The notes beneath the pieces were generated by a model, which saw nothing but the letters and a program-made list of their open reading frames with translations, did no database searches and was not told the DNA's origin. A stretch of 64,000 nt of DNA. It comes from Tupaia tana. Its lineage: Eukaryota > Chordata > Mammalia > Scandentia > Tupaiidae. Positions 43,980 to 55,210 of the stretch are shown piece after piece. The stretch's first letter is position 1, and every line of letters starts with the position of its first letter. The stretch is from positions 20,632,779 through 20,696,778 of the forward strand of contig JAKSZU010000005.1 in the NCBI GenBank assembly GCA_026018925.1. The letters are read 5' to 3'. The translations under genes were made by a program, and so were the position numbers.

Positions 43980-44324
43980 TACAGAAGCACAGAGAATAAA
44001 AACAATAACAAAACACACAAGGCAATACAAGAGAAAATTAAGAGAGAAAGAAAAAGACAACTAAAATAGAAGAACAAAGATTTAACATATTAAAAGTTTA
44101 TGTAGATGATAATAAATCAATTATGCTTCTATGTTTTAAAAAGTGTCAGGTCTTAGGGTTTAAAGTAACTTCAGAAACACAGGAAGTTGTATAAAGTGAC
44201 CTAATAGATTTGAAAAAGAACCAAGTAGAAATTTAAAAAATTAAAAAAATTTAATGTGTAAAATGCAAAAAGAATAAACCAAAAGGTTGATAAGCTTGCG
44301 GGCAACTCTAAATGATCACTGACT

Positions 44325-44418
44325 GTTGCTCTCATAGCCTTGTGGTTAAGGAAGCTAGATGCCACATAGTTGACAGTGGTCCAAATCCCAACCTCAGTGA
44401 CTTAAAAAACACACTGGG
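44325..44418 (+). mobile_element. SINE-C host, left part
   Basis: 'gttgctctcatagccttgtggttaag' head, 'gccacatagttgacagtgg', 'gtccaaatccc', ending AAAAAACACACTGGG, where a SINE-A is inserted. Continues at 44712. Confidence 0.78.
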
Positions 44419-44672
44419 GGGAACCAGCAGTTAGCGTAATGGCTATGTCGCTGGACTCCCACGTAGTTGACCGCGGTTCGCGTCCCGGACCCGGTGGCTT
44501 AAGACTCACGCCGGGCGCGTGTGCGTGCGTGCCCAGGATCCCATGAGGAGAATGGAGGAGAAGGGATTGCGGCGTGACCAACCCCACTGGGGGGTGATTT
44601 CTCGCTTTCTGTCTCTATGTTTCTCTCTGTCTGTCTGGCGAGCGCACGCGCCCTATAGCGAAAAACCTCTCC

Positions 44673-44675
<3 letters not shown>
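44419..44675 (+). mobile_element. SINE-A nested in SINE-C
   Basis: Starts 'ggaaccagcagttagcg'. A box TAGCGTAATGG at 44432-44442; B box GGTTCGCGTCC at 44475-44485. CpGs are abundant (ACGCCGGGCGCGTGTGCGTG) and the 3' motif is CCCTATAGCGAAAAACCTCT. The target duplication is based on AAAACACACTGGG, now expanded on the right side. Confidence 0.92.

Positions 44676-44711
<36 letters not shown>
44676..44711. repeat. (AC)18 microsatellite at SINE-A 3' end
   Basis: Eighteen pure AC units stand exactly where the right target duplicate 'aaaacacactggg' should be. The left duplicate has only three AC units. The tract therefore grew after or during insertion. Confidence 0.92.
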
Positions 44712-44713
<2 letters not shown>

Positions 44714-44875
44714 GGCATGTTTTTGTATTTGTGTGATTCCAACATCCTGACAAGATAGGGAAATGGAGAAGGTATTGCAGCAAGACAACACCCATTGAGG
44801 AGTGCTTTCTCCTCTTTCTCTCTGTTTGTTTCTGGTAAATGCACATACCCTCTGGCAATTAAAAATAAATATCAC
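44712..44875 (+). mobile_element. SINE-C host, right part
   Basis: Resumes with CTGGGCATGTTTTTGTATTT, 'gacaagatagggaaatgg', 'gagtgctttctcctctttc', 'ctctggcaattaaaaataaat'. Completes the element begun at 44325. Confidence 0.78.
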
Positions 44876-45325
44876 TGACTACAAAATCATAGTCATTGTG
44901 AACTTTAGACTGGTCTGGGCAAGGGCAACATAGTGTGATGCTGTCTAAAGAAGTATGTGTGGTGATGAACACCTGGAGTCTCACCTAGGGTGCTGAGGCA
45001 GAAGTGTCATGACATATTGAGATCCTGTCTTAAAAACCAACAACAATAACAAAAACCTGTGATAATAATCATGTTCCAAGATGTTTTGAAAATGACAAAC
45101 AATAAAACAAACAATGGCCCAAATAACACATAAACCACAGGGATACATGGATCTACATTGTTTTAAGGCTGTTGTGTTACCTTGTTGGAGATTAAGAGTA
45201 TTCATTAATTTTCAATTTTGAAAAGTCTGCATACCTTTAAGGTAAAAACTAATAGGAAATTAAATGTTTTCTTAGCTAATGGAAAATACAAAAAGTAAAA
45301 ATTAATCAATAAAAAAAGTCAAAAT
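44876..45325. other. Unassigned DNA
   Basis: AT-rich, no gene recognised. 'acctggagtctcacctaggg' to 'gcagaagtgtcatgacatat' vaguely resembles a SINE but fits none of the families here. Confidence 0.4.
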
Positions 45326-45572
45326 GGGTCAGCAGCTAGCTTGGTGGGTATGGCACTGGATCCCACAGGCTGACACCGTGGCTTGAGTTCTGGACCCTGA
45401 GGCTTGAAAAATACACTGGGCACGTGGGTGTGTGCCCAGAATCCCCAGAGGAGAATGGAGGGAAAAGGATTGTGGTGTGGGCATCTCCCCAGGGGGTGAT
45501 ATCTCACTTTCCCTTTTTCTCTGTGTCATTCTGTCTCTATATTAAGTGCACATACCTCCCTCAAAAAAAAAA
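45326..45572 (+). mobile_element. SINE-A/C copy
   Basis: Head GGGTCAGCAGCTAGCTTG, 'ccgtggcttgagttctgg', 'cagaatccccagaggagaatgg', 'ccagggggtgatatctc', CT-rich block and A-rich end. Flanking AAAAAAGTCAAAA and AAAAAATCAAGAAA may be target duplicates. Confidence 0.82.
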
Positions 45573-47867
45573 TCAAGAAAAGAGAGAAAAACATAAAAAT
45601 AAGGAATAAACACAAAACCACAAACTGCTATATCTAAACATAATTACTTCATTAAATATAATATGGTAACTATATAAATCCCAAGCAGAATTTTAGAGAT
45701 TATGAATAGTCTTTTATCAATAGATGTTCATGTATTATGCATTGATTTGCTGTTATAGTTACAATATACTTTGATATGAGTTACACTATTATAAGACAAA
45801 TAGGGTAAAAGTTATTCCTCACAATAAAGAACATAACCTAATAATGATAAGTGGTTCCACTTGCTAAGAGATAATATCGTTCATATTTTATACTACATCT
45901 CTGAAATACATATATGAAATCTCTTGTCCGTAATGATGAAATCCACAAAGCTTTGAAAACTGACACAGTTGCAAGCTTGCTGCCAAAATCTGGCTGACCT
46001 GACAGGAAGTCATTTATAGTCTTTATTCTACATAGGATGAAAAGTTGTAGTACTGTGCCAAGGCTTTACTGTGGAATATTCATGTATTTAACATGAGTTG
46101 CTACTCTGTTCCTGCTCGATGCGTTCCATAACATATGGTACTTATCCTGTATTTCAAAACTGACCATTTTATTCCCAATTATAATCATCATAGAAAAATG
46201 TTAATGTATCTGAATAATGATAGACTCTTCAGGCAAAAATTATGAGTAACAAATTTGGCCAAGTAAGGGAGAAAGGAGAGAGAGAGAGAGAAGAGACAGA
46301 AGGGAGGAAAGAGAAAGGAGAGAGAGCAGGAGAAAAACTGAAAGACGAAACAAAGAGAAATCCATGATCACAACCATAGTGGGAGATTTTTAACTCAACG
46401 CTGAGTAATTGATAGAATCTGGGGACAAAATTATAATAAATTGAGTTGAGTGTATATACATGACATATGAATGACCCTGTGCCCAACTACTGCAGGAAAC
46501 ATATATTTTTTCAAATGTACATGCAATATTTACATAAAAACTGAATATATAAATCAAATTTCAACAAATTTCATAAGATTAAAGTCATACACAACAATGG
46601 ATACCAGAGACAGTATGGGAGAAAGGTGGGAAATGAGGGTGGGAGAAGGGAGGGAATCAAGAGGAAAAAATTCAATGGACAAAGAAACAAACCAACGAAA
46701 TCATACACAATATGTTTCAAAAAGGAAATATATGCTACAAAATGATAAAAAAAAAGGAAAGATACTAATTAACAAAAGGAGGCATGGCGGCTCCTTTGGT
46801 GGTTAGCAAGGGATTCCTGTTTGGGAAGGAACATGGGAATTTCAGATGTGCTTGTAGAAAAAAATTGTAGCCTACATCTGAGGATTTTTATATTATAAAC
46901 ATCATGAGTGTATTAAAGCAGTCAGTTGTTAGCTTGACTCAGCAATGTAACATCCTATCTTATGATGGCAAATATATTAATAGGAGATTGTGGTGTACAA
47001 AAGTCACTTAGGAATAATATTTTATTATAAAGCAATATTGTGTAGAGTTGAATCTGAAAACATTTTAACAGGTTCCTTACATTCACATCTTACACTAAGT
47101 TCTATATATATAAAAACAGAAGTTATTTCTTTAAGGAGCTTAAGTCTTAAGAGGGAAAAGGTATCAGAAGATAACCAACCAAGGAAGATGAATACAAAAG
47201 CTATCCAATAAATAATGGCTCTCCTGTTTCTGGGACTAGTAGGGTGAAATTGATCACATGAACTAAACAAAAGGAGTAATTTAAGAACTAGAACTCACAT
47301 TGGACTAAGAACAGGAGAATTTGTGTGGAAAGAAAGGAAATGACAAAGGGACCTGGAATTGTGGGCAAAAATGACTTGTGGGCAAATGCAGAAAGTGGAA
47401 ACCTAAAAGCCTCTCTGTGAAAGAATTCCTGCTGAGAGAAGCAGAGAAAGAAAATACATGAACTGTTGAGGTGATTTTTATATTGATTACTTTTCTTCCC
47501 TCCAAAGGCTGGAAAACAATACAGACTGATTTAGATGTTAGACTGTCTACCAGGAAAAAAACTGGTATTTATTATAGCTACATAATTCCATCTTGACAAA
47601 AAAATGTAAGAACAAGCAAGCAAAAAAAAATTACAATGAATAATTTTAGCTCTGGATTTTTGCCACATATGAAGGAAGCATCACTAGCCCAGGATTTAGT
47701 AGATTTCTAGTTATCTTTAGAACAAGCAAATTAGAAATGATTGCGCAGCATTCTAAAAGTTACCTGTTGCGTCATCGTACCATTCTTTATGATATTTGCT
47801 AATAAAAATTTTACTGGTTCTGTATGTATCAGCAAGAGTAAACAAAGGAGACATGAAAATTTGAGAT
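45573..47867. other. 2.3 kb unique AT-rich DNA
   Basis: A purine-only tract lies at about 46265-46345 (GAGA/GGAA). Otherwise no gene or confident repeat. The 111-codon ORF at 46471-46806 is lysine- and arginine-rich because of A-rich DNA. Confidence 0.5.
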
Positions 47868-47869
47868 AT

Positions 47870-48076
47870 TTTTAAATTTTTTTTAAAAAATTTTCTTTAA
47901 TTATTTTATTTATCTTTATCCATTTATTTATTTATTTCTATTTAACCATAGGGGGATAGAGTGAGAGAAAGAGTGAGAGAGAAAGTGAGAAAGTAAGCTG
48001 CCAGGTCTGGGACTTGAACCGAGGTCAGCCATGTGGGAGTCCAGCACCTTTAATCACCATGCCCCCTGACAGCCCC
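47870..48076 (-). mobile_element. SINE-B copy
   Basis: Minus orientation: TTATTTATCTTTATCCATTT, GA-rich block, 'gccaggtctgggacttgaacc' and a head ending 'gccccctgacagcccc'. Standard short form. Confidence 0.82.
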
Positions 48077-48344
48077 AAAACTTGAGGTTTGACTATAAGG
48101 AGGGAGAAAAAGAGAGAGAAAAAAAGCAAGGGGGAGAAATAATCGAAAAATTTTTTTTTATGAGTCTCAGCAGGTATTTACCAATACTTTCCTGGTCTCC
48201 CAAGGGCCCTATTTAGAGACCTTTTATAGTGAAGTTTCACAAAACTTCAGGAAACTTGTAGTCAAACAGCTCCTTCAAGTACTTCTATAGCCATTTTCTA
48301 GCTATGTTCTCTTGGGAATACTCACCTGAAGCAAGTTCGGCATG

Positions 48345-48603
48345 GTTTTGTTTGTTTGTTTGTTTTTGAGAGGTTTTTGCTATAGGGCCCGCTCACTCAC
48401 CAGAAAGACAGACAGAGAGACAGAAAGAAAGAAATCACCCCCCAGGGCAGATGGCCACGTCGCAATCACTTCTCCTCCATCCTCCTCTTGGGATCTTGGG
48501 CACACATGCCCGGCGTTAGTTTAAGCCACTGGGTCTGGGACTCAAACCGCGATCAACTACATGGGAGTCCAGCCACACAGCCATTACACTAACTGCTGGT
48601 CCC
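48345..48603 (-). mobile_element. SINE-A copy with target duplication
   Basis: Minus orientation: (TTTG)n then GAGAGGTTTTTGCTATAGGG, 'aatcaccccccagggcag', 'ctgggactcaaaccgcg' and a head ending CTAACTGCTGGTCCC. ACCTGAAGCA at 48324-48333 recurs at 48604-48613. Confidence 0.9.
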
Positions 48604-48654
48604 ACCTGAAGCATGTTTTTGTTTGTTTTTTGCGCATTTTTTTAGACATTTTCT

Positions 48655-48760
48655 TATGTCTGAATACATAGTCTACCTGAGTTAAAATACTACCTCTACT
48701 CTTTGATAGCTGTGTGATCTACAATATGTTTCTTCATCAGCAAAATAGATGTAATCATAG
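48655..48760 (+). mobile_element. MIR, left part (split)
   Basis: Sense MIR blocks 'gagttaaaatactacctctac', 'gatagctgtgtgatcta', 'tcttcatcagcaaaatag'. It is interrupted by a SINE-B and resumes at 48974. Confidence 0.7.
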
Positions 48761-48973
48761 GGGACCAGGACCAACAGGTGGCGTGGTGGTTAAGGATCTG
48801 GACACTTCCACATGGCTGACCATGGTTTGAGTCCTGGATCTGGTGGCTTGCTCTCTCACTTTCTCTCTCTCTCTTTCTCTCTTTCTCTGTCTCTTGCTCT
48901 CTGTGTGTGTATATGTGTGTGTGTGGTCAAATTAAAATAAATGAATGAATAAATAAAAATTAAATAAATAATT
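48761..48973 (+). mobile_element. SINE-B inserted in MIR
   Basis: Starts 'gggaccaggaccaacaggtggcg', so the first bases look partly doubled. Then 'ggtttgagtcctggatc' over the B box, 'ggcttgctctctcac', (CT)n turning to (GT)n, TGGTCAAATTAAAATAAATG and A-rich tail. Good plus-strand reference for the short form. Confidence 0.87.
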
Positions 48974-49085
48974 TTTAAAAATAGGTATAATAATGCTACC
49001 TACTTTCGATGTATTCAGACGGCTAGATTAATGTCTAGCATACAGTAAGTGTTAATTTACGTCTTGGCCATTACTATTATAAGAG
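48974..49085 (+). mobile_element. MIR, right part (split)
   Basis: 'ataggtataataatgctacctac', 'gatgtattcagacgg', 'agattaatgtctagcatacag', 'taagtgttaa' continue the MIR begun at 48655. The start partly duplicates the left edge, as a SINE target duplication would. Confidence 0.72.
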
Positions 49086-49195
49086 GGTATAAGCATCACT
49101 TAACTGACAGAATTGTGTTAACAAATAAGATATACATGTAAACATTACCAAAAAAAGTTTTGGTTTTTGGTTAATTTTCTTGTCAACCTATTTCT

Positions 49196-49470
49196 GCAGT
49201 TACAAGCAACCCCCAAAAGACAGCGATTTAAATAGGAATGGCCATGTTTGAGGTCGGAAGAATCTCTGCTCCACAGGGTCTCCCTCTGCCTGAGGAGGCT
49301 CTGCTACTCTGTGAGCCAGCCTCACTCGCAGGGCTTTGGGGTTTACCATGGCAAAGATAGCCCTAAGAAGTGCACACAGCTCATACATGTTACTTTACTC
49401 ACGTTCCCTAGTCAGAACAAGTCAGGCTGATGCCTCTAACTTCAAGGGTGTTAGCAAATACCCATTCTAA
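49196..49470. mobile_element. Ancient mammalian repeat, family unassigned
   Basis: 'gttacaagcaacccccaaaag', 'ctctgctccacagggtct', 'ttaccatggcaaagatag' and 'aacaagtcaggctgatgcc' recall a mammal-wide repeat that begins 'ttacaaacaacccc'. I cannot recall its name with certainty. ORFs here are short and antisense to each other. Confidence 0.45.
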
Positions 49471-49608
49471 ATGTAGGTGGTGGAAGCAGGGTGAAGAAAA
49501 TGAAAATATTTGTGATAATTAGGAATGTCTTCTATAATTACCAGACGCCAGATATTCCCAGGTTCTCACAGCTTATTTTGTTACTTAATCATAACAAAAT
49601 GACATCTT

Positions 49609-49874
49609 TTGGTTTTTTTTGAGGTTTTTGCTATAGGGCGCAAGCGCTCGCCAGAGAGAGACAGAGAGACAGAAAGCGAGAAATCACCCCCCACCCCCGC
49701 CCCAGGGGAATGGCTATGCTGGCGCAATCCCTTCTCCTCCCTTCTCCTCTCAGGATCTTGGGCACGCATGCACATGCGCCCAGTGTGAGTTTTAAGTCAC
49801 CGGGTCCGGGACGCGAACCGCAGTCGACTATGTGGGAGTCCAGCGATATAGCCATTACGCTAAGTGCTGGTCCC
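49609..49874 (-). mobile_element. SINE-A copy
   Basis: Minus orientation, CpG-rich: GCTATAGGGCGCAAGCGCTC, 'gaaagcgagaaatcacccccc', GGACGCGAACCGCAGTCGAC (B box side) and a head ending 'tacgctaagtgctggtccc'. Flanks 'aaaatgacatctttt' and 'aaaaagaccacttttt' are related. Confidence 0.9.
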
Positions 49875-50082
49875 AAAAAGACCACTTTTTCCAAATTGCA
49901 ATCAACCGGTTGGTAAACATCATGGGAAATAAGCTACTAACCTTGTAAATTTGGGATAGCTGGTTGTATCAAGTGACACACAGGTGCTACCTGACCATCT
50001 ATATTCTCTCGATGTTAAACTCTCCGAATGTTACAGTCAAATGAAGGAGTCATTAATGCTTGACTAAGAATCTAGCTAATAG

Positions 50083-50252
50083 GGGCCGGCAGGTGGCACT
50101 GTGGTTAGAGGCACTAGACTTCCACATGGCTGGCCGTGGTTCAAGTCCTGGACCTAGTGGCTTGCTTTCCCACTTTCCTTCTCTCTCTTTCTCTTTCTCT
50201 CTCTGATCAAACTGGAAAATAATAATACTGATAAATAAAGTTAATTTAAAAA
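50083..50252 (+). mobile_element. SINE-B copy with target duplication
   Basis: Starts GGGGCCGGCAGGTGGCACTG, B box GGTTCAAGTCC, 'ggacctagtggcttgc', CT block, 'ctgatcaaactggaaaataat' and A tail. AAGAATCTAGCTA at 50067-50079 is echoed by AAGAATCTAAGTTA from 50253. Confidence 0.9.
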
Positions 50253-50267
50253 AAGAATCTAAGTTAT

Positions 50268-51650
50268 AGAGCTAGGGGTAATTGGGAGTTGGGGGTTAGC
50301 TTTTATGAACACAAAATTTGGGTCATCCTTTTAGTAATTGTGACTCTACATATTTACTTTCCTGTTTCTGGAGAAATTTTCTTATTAAAGACAGTATCTA
50401 CTGTTTCCATATATATTAGGAGCATAAAATGGAATGCTTTTGGAAAGTGCTTAATACACTGTCCCTATGGTGATACAATAAATGTTATTTGTTACTAATA
50501 CCAGTCTGAATCAACTGGAAATAGAAAAGTTGTTTTTTTCTTTTTAAAAGAGATTTAATGTTCATATAAGAAATAGAAAACAGTATGTTTAAATAACATG
50601 TTGGGTTGATGATCCTAATGTTTTTAAAGATACAAAATTTCAGAAGTGACTAGAGTATAATCATAGAAAGACCCATGGGGAGGGAGTGGCATAGAAGGGC
50701 TAGTACATATGTGTGTGTATAAATATGTATGGATGTACATACATATATATTATAAATAGCGAAAATCCTATCTGGTGAAATATGTCTTATAAATTAAATC
50801 CCAGACCCTTTTCAGAGAATGTATTTATCTAATATTTTTAAGTAAGAAATAAACATTATAAAAATTAATGGCATATTATATTCTATCAGAAAATAAAAGG
50901 TGTTTTTCAGGATAGGCATAATGATATACTTTTGTTGACAATTGGAAGAGAATTGTATAATCTCAATTATAGTATTAGCTTAATAATTGCTTCTTAAAAC
51001 TTTTTTGGGAGCAACATATGAGAATTAGTGAAGTTAAAATAAAGGGATAGAAAAAGGTCAAAAAATATAAGCAGATAATCTACTCAGGGTCAAATATAAT
51101 TTTGAAGCCTACTTCATATAGATGAAAAGCCGTGAAAACTCATTTCATGCTTCTGTAAAATTGCTTTCAATTATTCTTGAGGATTAGTAAACACTGAGCA
51201 AAGTGAATAGAACAGCCTAGTGCAACACAGATTTAACAGGACGGCTAAAATTAGCCTTTAAAATGAATACTGAATTTTTGAATTAAGAAATTGGACAAAG
51301 TCCTACTGAGGCTTATCTGGTTTTGGCTTTGAGCCTGTGGAAGTACTTATTATGGTCAGCCTCTGCTACTGAAACATTTATTATGGCTGGATGGAGTCAG
51401 ACGTGGTCACCAAGAAAGATGATTCTAATTGCATTTCCTCTTGATGCCTGTGTGTTTCATAATACGTCCATTCAAAATAGTCTGCTTCACTTCAGGACAA
51501 ATTTCTCTAACCCTTCTCCCATTTGAAAATGTTTTAAGTACAATTTTCATTGAAGAGGTGCAGAATTTGATTAAACTTTAGAAAATGAATGTTCTCATGT
51601 ATCAACGTGCAGGTCAAAAAATTTACATATAAGAAGCCATATTTATGCTA
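50268..51650. other. 1.4 kb unique AT-rich DNA
   Basis: A short (TG/TA)n-like run at about 50710-50755. No gene or confident repeat. Confidence 0.5.
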
Positions 51651-51699
51651 TCCCTCTTGCTACTCTCAAAAGTAATCTCACAATCTGTTTGTCTATTAC

Positions 51700-51947
51700 A
51701 GAGATTTTTGCCATAGGGCACATGTGCCTGCCAGAGAGAGACAGAGAGAGTGAGAGAGAAAGTGAGAAATCACCCTCCCCCCCGAGAGGGAATGGTCATG
51801 CTGTAATCACTTCTCCATTCTCTCCCTGGAATCTTGGGAATGTATACACACATGCCCAGCCTAATTTTCAAGCCACCCAGTCTGGGGCTCGAACCACAGT
51901 CAGCCATGTGGGAGTTCAGTGTAACCACTATGCCATCTGCTGGCCCC
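51700..51947 (-). mobile_element. SINE-C copy (inverted pair, left)
   Basis: Minus orientation: GAGATTTTTGCCATAGGG, GA block, 'tctggggctcgaaccacag' and a head ending 'gccatctgctggcccc'. The next SINE faces the other way 30 bases on. Confidence 0.85.
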
Positions 51948-51977
51948 ATACAATCACAATTTATAATACCAAATGTT

Positions 51978-52238
51978 GGAACCAATAGGTGGCGTAGTGG
52001 TTAAGGTGCTGGACTCCCACATAATTGACCATAGTTTGAGTCCCAGACCCGGTGGCTTGAAACACACCAGGCGCATGTGCATGTGTGCCCAAAATCCCAA
52101 GAGGAGGATGGAGGAAAAGGGATTGTGGCATGATTGTGGTGTGGCCATCCCCCTGGGGAGTGATTTTTCTCTTTCTGTCTCTCTGTCTCTCTGGCAAGCA
52201 CATATGCCCTATAGCAAAACTCTCTTTAAAAAAAAAAG
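51978..52238 (+). mobile_element. SINE-C copy (inverted pair, right)
   Basis: Head GGAACCAATAGGTGGCGTAG, B box region AGTTTGAGTCC, 'gcgcatgtgcatgtgtgcc', 'aagaggaggatggagg', and CCCTATAGCAAAACTCTCTT. GATTGTGG occurs twice at about 52122-52140, a small internal duplication. Confidence 0.87.
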
Positions 52239-52454
52239 TTAATTTTACCTATTTTCTTTTAGAAATGAAATTGTATGTTTGTTTTGCAATCTAAGCATGA
52301 GTTAGCCTGTGGCAATTCTTTGCTCACGGTCATTCCTGTATAGCATTCCAGTCCATGAACATACCATGATTTATTGATATTTGTCTAAGATACTATTGAT
52401 GGGCATTGGGATTTAGCTCTGGGCTATTATGCAGGGTATCACTATAATTTTAAA

Positions 52455-52667
52455 AATATCTTTATAAAAATTAATTAATTTCTACCATAAGAAAGAGAAA
52501 AACACGCATTTGATTAACAAGACTTCCACACTGCAATCCACTCCCAATGTCCTCAGATCACGGACACACATGTGCACAACTGTCATACACATGGAGGCAC
52601 CGGGACGTGAACCTGGGATCTTCCTTTGCGGGTCCAACTCCAATACTACTGTGCCACTGTCTGCCCC
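52455..52667 (-). mobile_element. SINE-D copy, old
   Basis: Minus orientation: 'attaatttctaccataagaaag', 'cctcagatcacggacacac', 'cgggacgtgaacctgggatc' and a head ending 'gtgccactgtctgcccc'. The GA block has been lost. Confidence 0.72.
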
Positions 52668-53384
52668 AAAATCAATAATATCTTTTAATGGACATGTCTA
52701 TGCTTTACAGTTATTCAGTCTAGAATATATTAAAAACCTGGCATTTCTGGGAGCATAAAGTAAGTTGCTAATTCAGACTTAGAAAATATCATCAAAGAGC
52801 TCCACAGAGCTGTAACAATGTAAACTTCCACCAATAGAAGATGAGTTTTATTACTTAAATCCTGCTCGTCACTTGTCACTTTCTGTCTTTTTAAAAGTTT
52901 AGCAGTGTAAGTCCTCCACCTTTGCTTTTCTTCCTCAATACTGCCACAAATATCCGGGGCTTTTAAATATTCATGTGATATTTTTTAATAATTAATATAC
53001 CAGTTTTCACAAAATCTGCTGAGATATGGGTTGAAATTGCATTGAATTTATGTATCAGTTTAGAGAGAATGATTATTTTTACAGTATTGAGCCTTTTAAT
53101 TCAGAAGCATGATATCATTCTAGATTGATTTAGAACTTTTAAAAGTGCTTCAGATAACTTTTTCATTTCATTGGTAGAGGCTCTACACATTTTTTTTTGT
53201 GGGATTTATTCCTATGTATTTGTTTTTATATTATAGCAAAGAATATTTAAAAATTTTATTTTCTATTTATTCTTAACATATAAAAATATCATGTATTTCT
53301 GTATGTTGAGTTTTTATGTAGTGATTTTTTTTATCTAGTGATTTTGCCAAACTTGCTTATTAATGTTAATATATCTATAGATTT

Positions 53385-53564
53385 TACACCCTGATTGGGC
53401 ACGGTCATGCTGCAGTCCCTTCCCTGTTTGTCCATCCTGTTGGGATTTGGGCATGCATGCACACACCCCCTGAATGTTTCTCAAGTCTCTGGGGCTGTGA
53501 CTCAAACCACTCAATCGGCCATGTGGGACCTAGCTCCTATAACCACCAGGCCATGGAGTTGACC
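53385..53564 (-). mobile_element. SINE-C fragment without 3' end
   Basis: Starts in the middle at 'gggcacggtcatgctgcag' and continues 'gggatttgggcatgcatgc', 'gactcaaaccactc', ending 'ggccatggagttgaccc'. The CT block and tail are missing. Confidence 0.72.
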
Positions 53565-53913
53565 CTGTTCTTCCTTTTAAATCTTAAACATTTCTCCTTA
53601 CTGTACTCTCTCTCTTTTAACGTAATGGATAGAGGTGAGACAGGAGACTTTTTGTCTTGTTCTCATTTTTGGAAAGAAAGCTTTTAATAATTCATCATTT
53701 GAGATAGGTTTTTAAAATAGACTTGATTACATCAAGGAAATACCCTTCTAATCCTAATTTGTCAAAAGCTTTTATGATATGTGTTTATTGAATTTTGTCA
53801 AATGTGTTACTTTGCAAATGCTGAAAGTATCTTATGATTTTTCTTCTTGTTTCCTGATAATATCATAAATTACACTGATTGACCAGCCAGTGTATAAACA
53901 CTTCTGCTCTTCT

Positions 53914-54189
53914 TCTTCTTTTTTTTTTTTTTTTTTGAGAGGTTTTTGCTATAGGGTGAGTGTGCTCGCCAGACAGACAGAGAGAGACATAGAGACAGAA
54001 AGAGAGAAATCACCCGCCCAGGGGGGATGGTCACGCTGCAATCCCTTCTCCTCCATTCTTCTCTCGGGATCTTGGGCACGCACGCACACGCGCCCGGCGT
54101 GAGTTTTAAGCCACCGGGTCCGGGACGCGAATCGTGGTCGACTATGTGGGAGTCCAGCAACATAGCCATTACGCTAACTGCTGGTTCCC
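53914..54189 (-). mobile_element. SINE-A copy with target duplication
   Basis: Minus orientation, CpG-rich: poly-T, GAGAGGTTTTTGCTATAGGG, 'cgcacgcacacgcgcccgg', GACGCGAATCGTGGTCGACT and a head ending CTAACTGCTGGTTCCC. AACACTTCTGCTCTTCT at 53897-53913 pairs with AACACCTCTGCTCTTCT at 54190-54206, one mismatch. Confidence 0.93.
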
Positions 54190-54462
54190 AACACCTCTGC
54201 TCTTCTGATATAAACTTCATTATGATTATAATGAATTACACTTCTTTAATACTGTTGAATTTGTTTTGTTAATTTTTTTTGTTGTTTTGTTAATAATTTA
54301 CTTAGGATTTTATATATATTTTCATGTGAGGGATTGATTTATAATTTTTTATGCATCTATTTTGGATTTTCTATCAAGATTAAGCTAGTCTCATGAAGCA
54401 AATTTATAAGTTTTCCCATCTTTTCTTATTTTCTGGAGGTTTGCATAATATCGCATTATTAG

Positions 54463-54686
54463 TTTTTTAAGTTTATTTATTTCATGAGTGTGGGAGAGAG
54501 AGAGATACAACACCTCCTCAGGGTCTTGATACTGCCATCCAGGCCACCAGTTTCAGCCAGCCTGAATCATTGGCACATGGGTTCTCTGTGTTCTCAAGGT
54601 CTGCAGATGCAAGCCAGCAACCTTCCCAAGTGGGTTTGCCTTGCAGAGCTTTGAGTTTTATCTCTGCTACAGCACCAGCTGTCCCC
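54463..54686 (-). mobile_element. SINE-D copy
   Basis: Minus orientation: AAGTTTATTTATTTCATGAG, short GA, 'cagggtcttgatactgcc', 'gcaaccttcccaagtggg' and a head ending 'agcaccagctgtcccc'. Confidence 0.8.
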
Positions 54687-54739
54687 TTGTGTTACTTTTT
54701 TATAGAGGGGGCACTACTAAAACTTTGTATCAGACATTC

Positions 54740-55210
54740 TCTACCTCCCCCCAGCCTCATCAAAGCACACAAATTAAAATACTGTGTATTTAAGTTGTAC
54801 AATATGTTTTGATATTCAGATAATTATGGAATGATTATCACAATCAAATTAAATTATCAACACTCGTCATAATTATTAATACTGTGTGAGTGTGTGTGTG
54901 TGTGTGTGCGCGTGCGCACATGTGTGTGGTGAGAATACCTGAGATCTACTCTCAGCCAGCTTTAAGTTTAGACTATATTATTATTAACTATAGTCACCAA
55001 GCTGTACTTTAACATTGGATCTCTAGATTGCATTTATCTTATAACTGATAACTTACACCAATACCTCCCCATCTCTGATCCCAAGCCCTGCTAATCACTA
55101 TTCTATGATGTTTCCGTGAGTTCAACTTTTTGTTTCACATGTAAGTGAGATCATGAAATATGTTTTGCTTTGTGTCTGGCTTTGTTCACTTAGCATTTTG
55201 TCTCAGGAGT
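54740..55210 (-). mobile_element. Old L1M 3' untranslated fragment
   Basis: 'ttgtacaatatgttttgat', 'attatggaatgattatcac', 'actaatcactattctatgatg', 'tttgttcacttagcatttt' follow the antisense L1M 3' end. It appears nested in the larger L1M. A (TG)n at 54890-54908 lies inside. Confidence 0.6.

Noticed and set aside
44930..45030. Alu- or B1-like SINE suggested by 'acctggagtctcacctaggg' and 'gctgaggcagaagtg'
   Set aside because: The match covers only about 50 bases and lacks the rest of a 7SL-derived element.
46265..46345. Purine tract as a regulatory triplex element
   Set aside because: It is simple GA/GGA low complexity without mirror symmetry; nothing supports a function.
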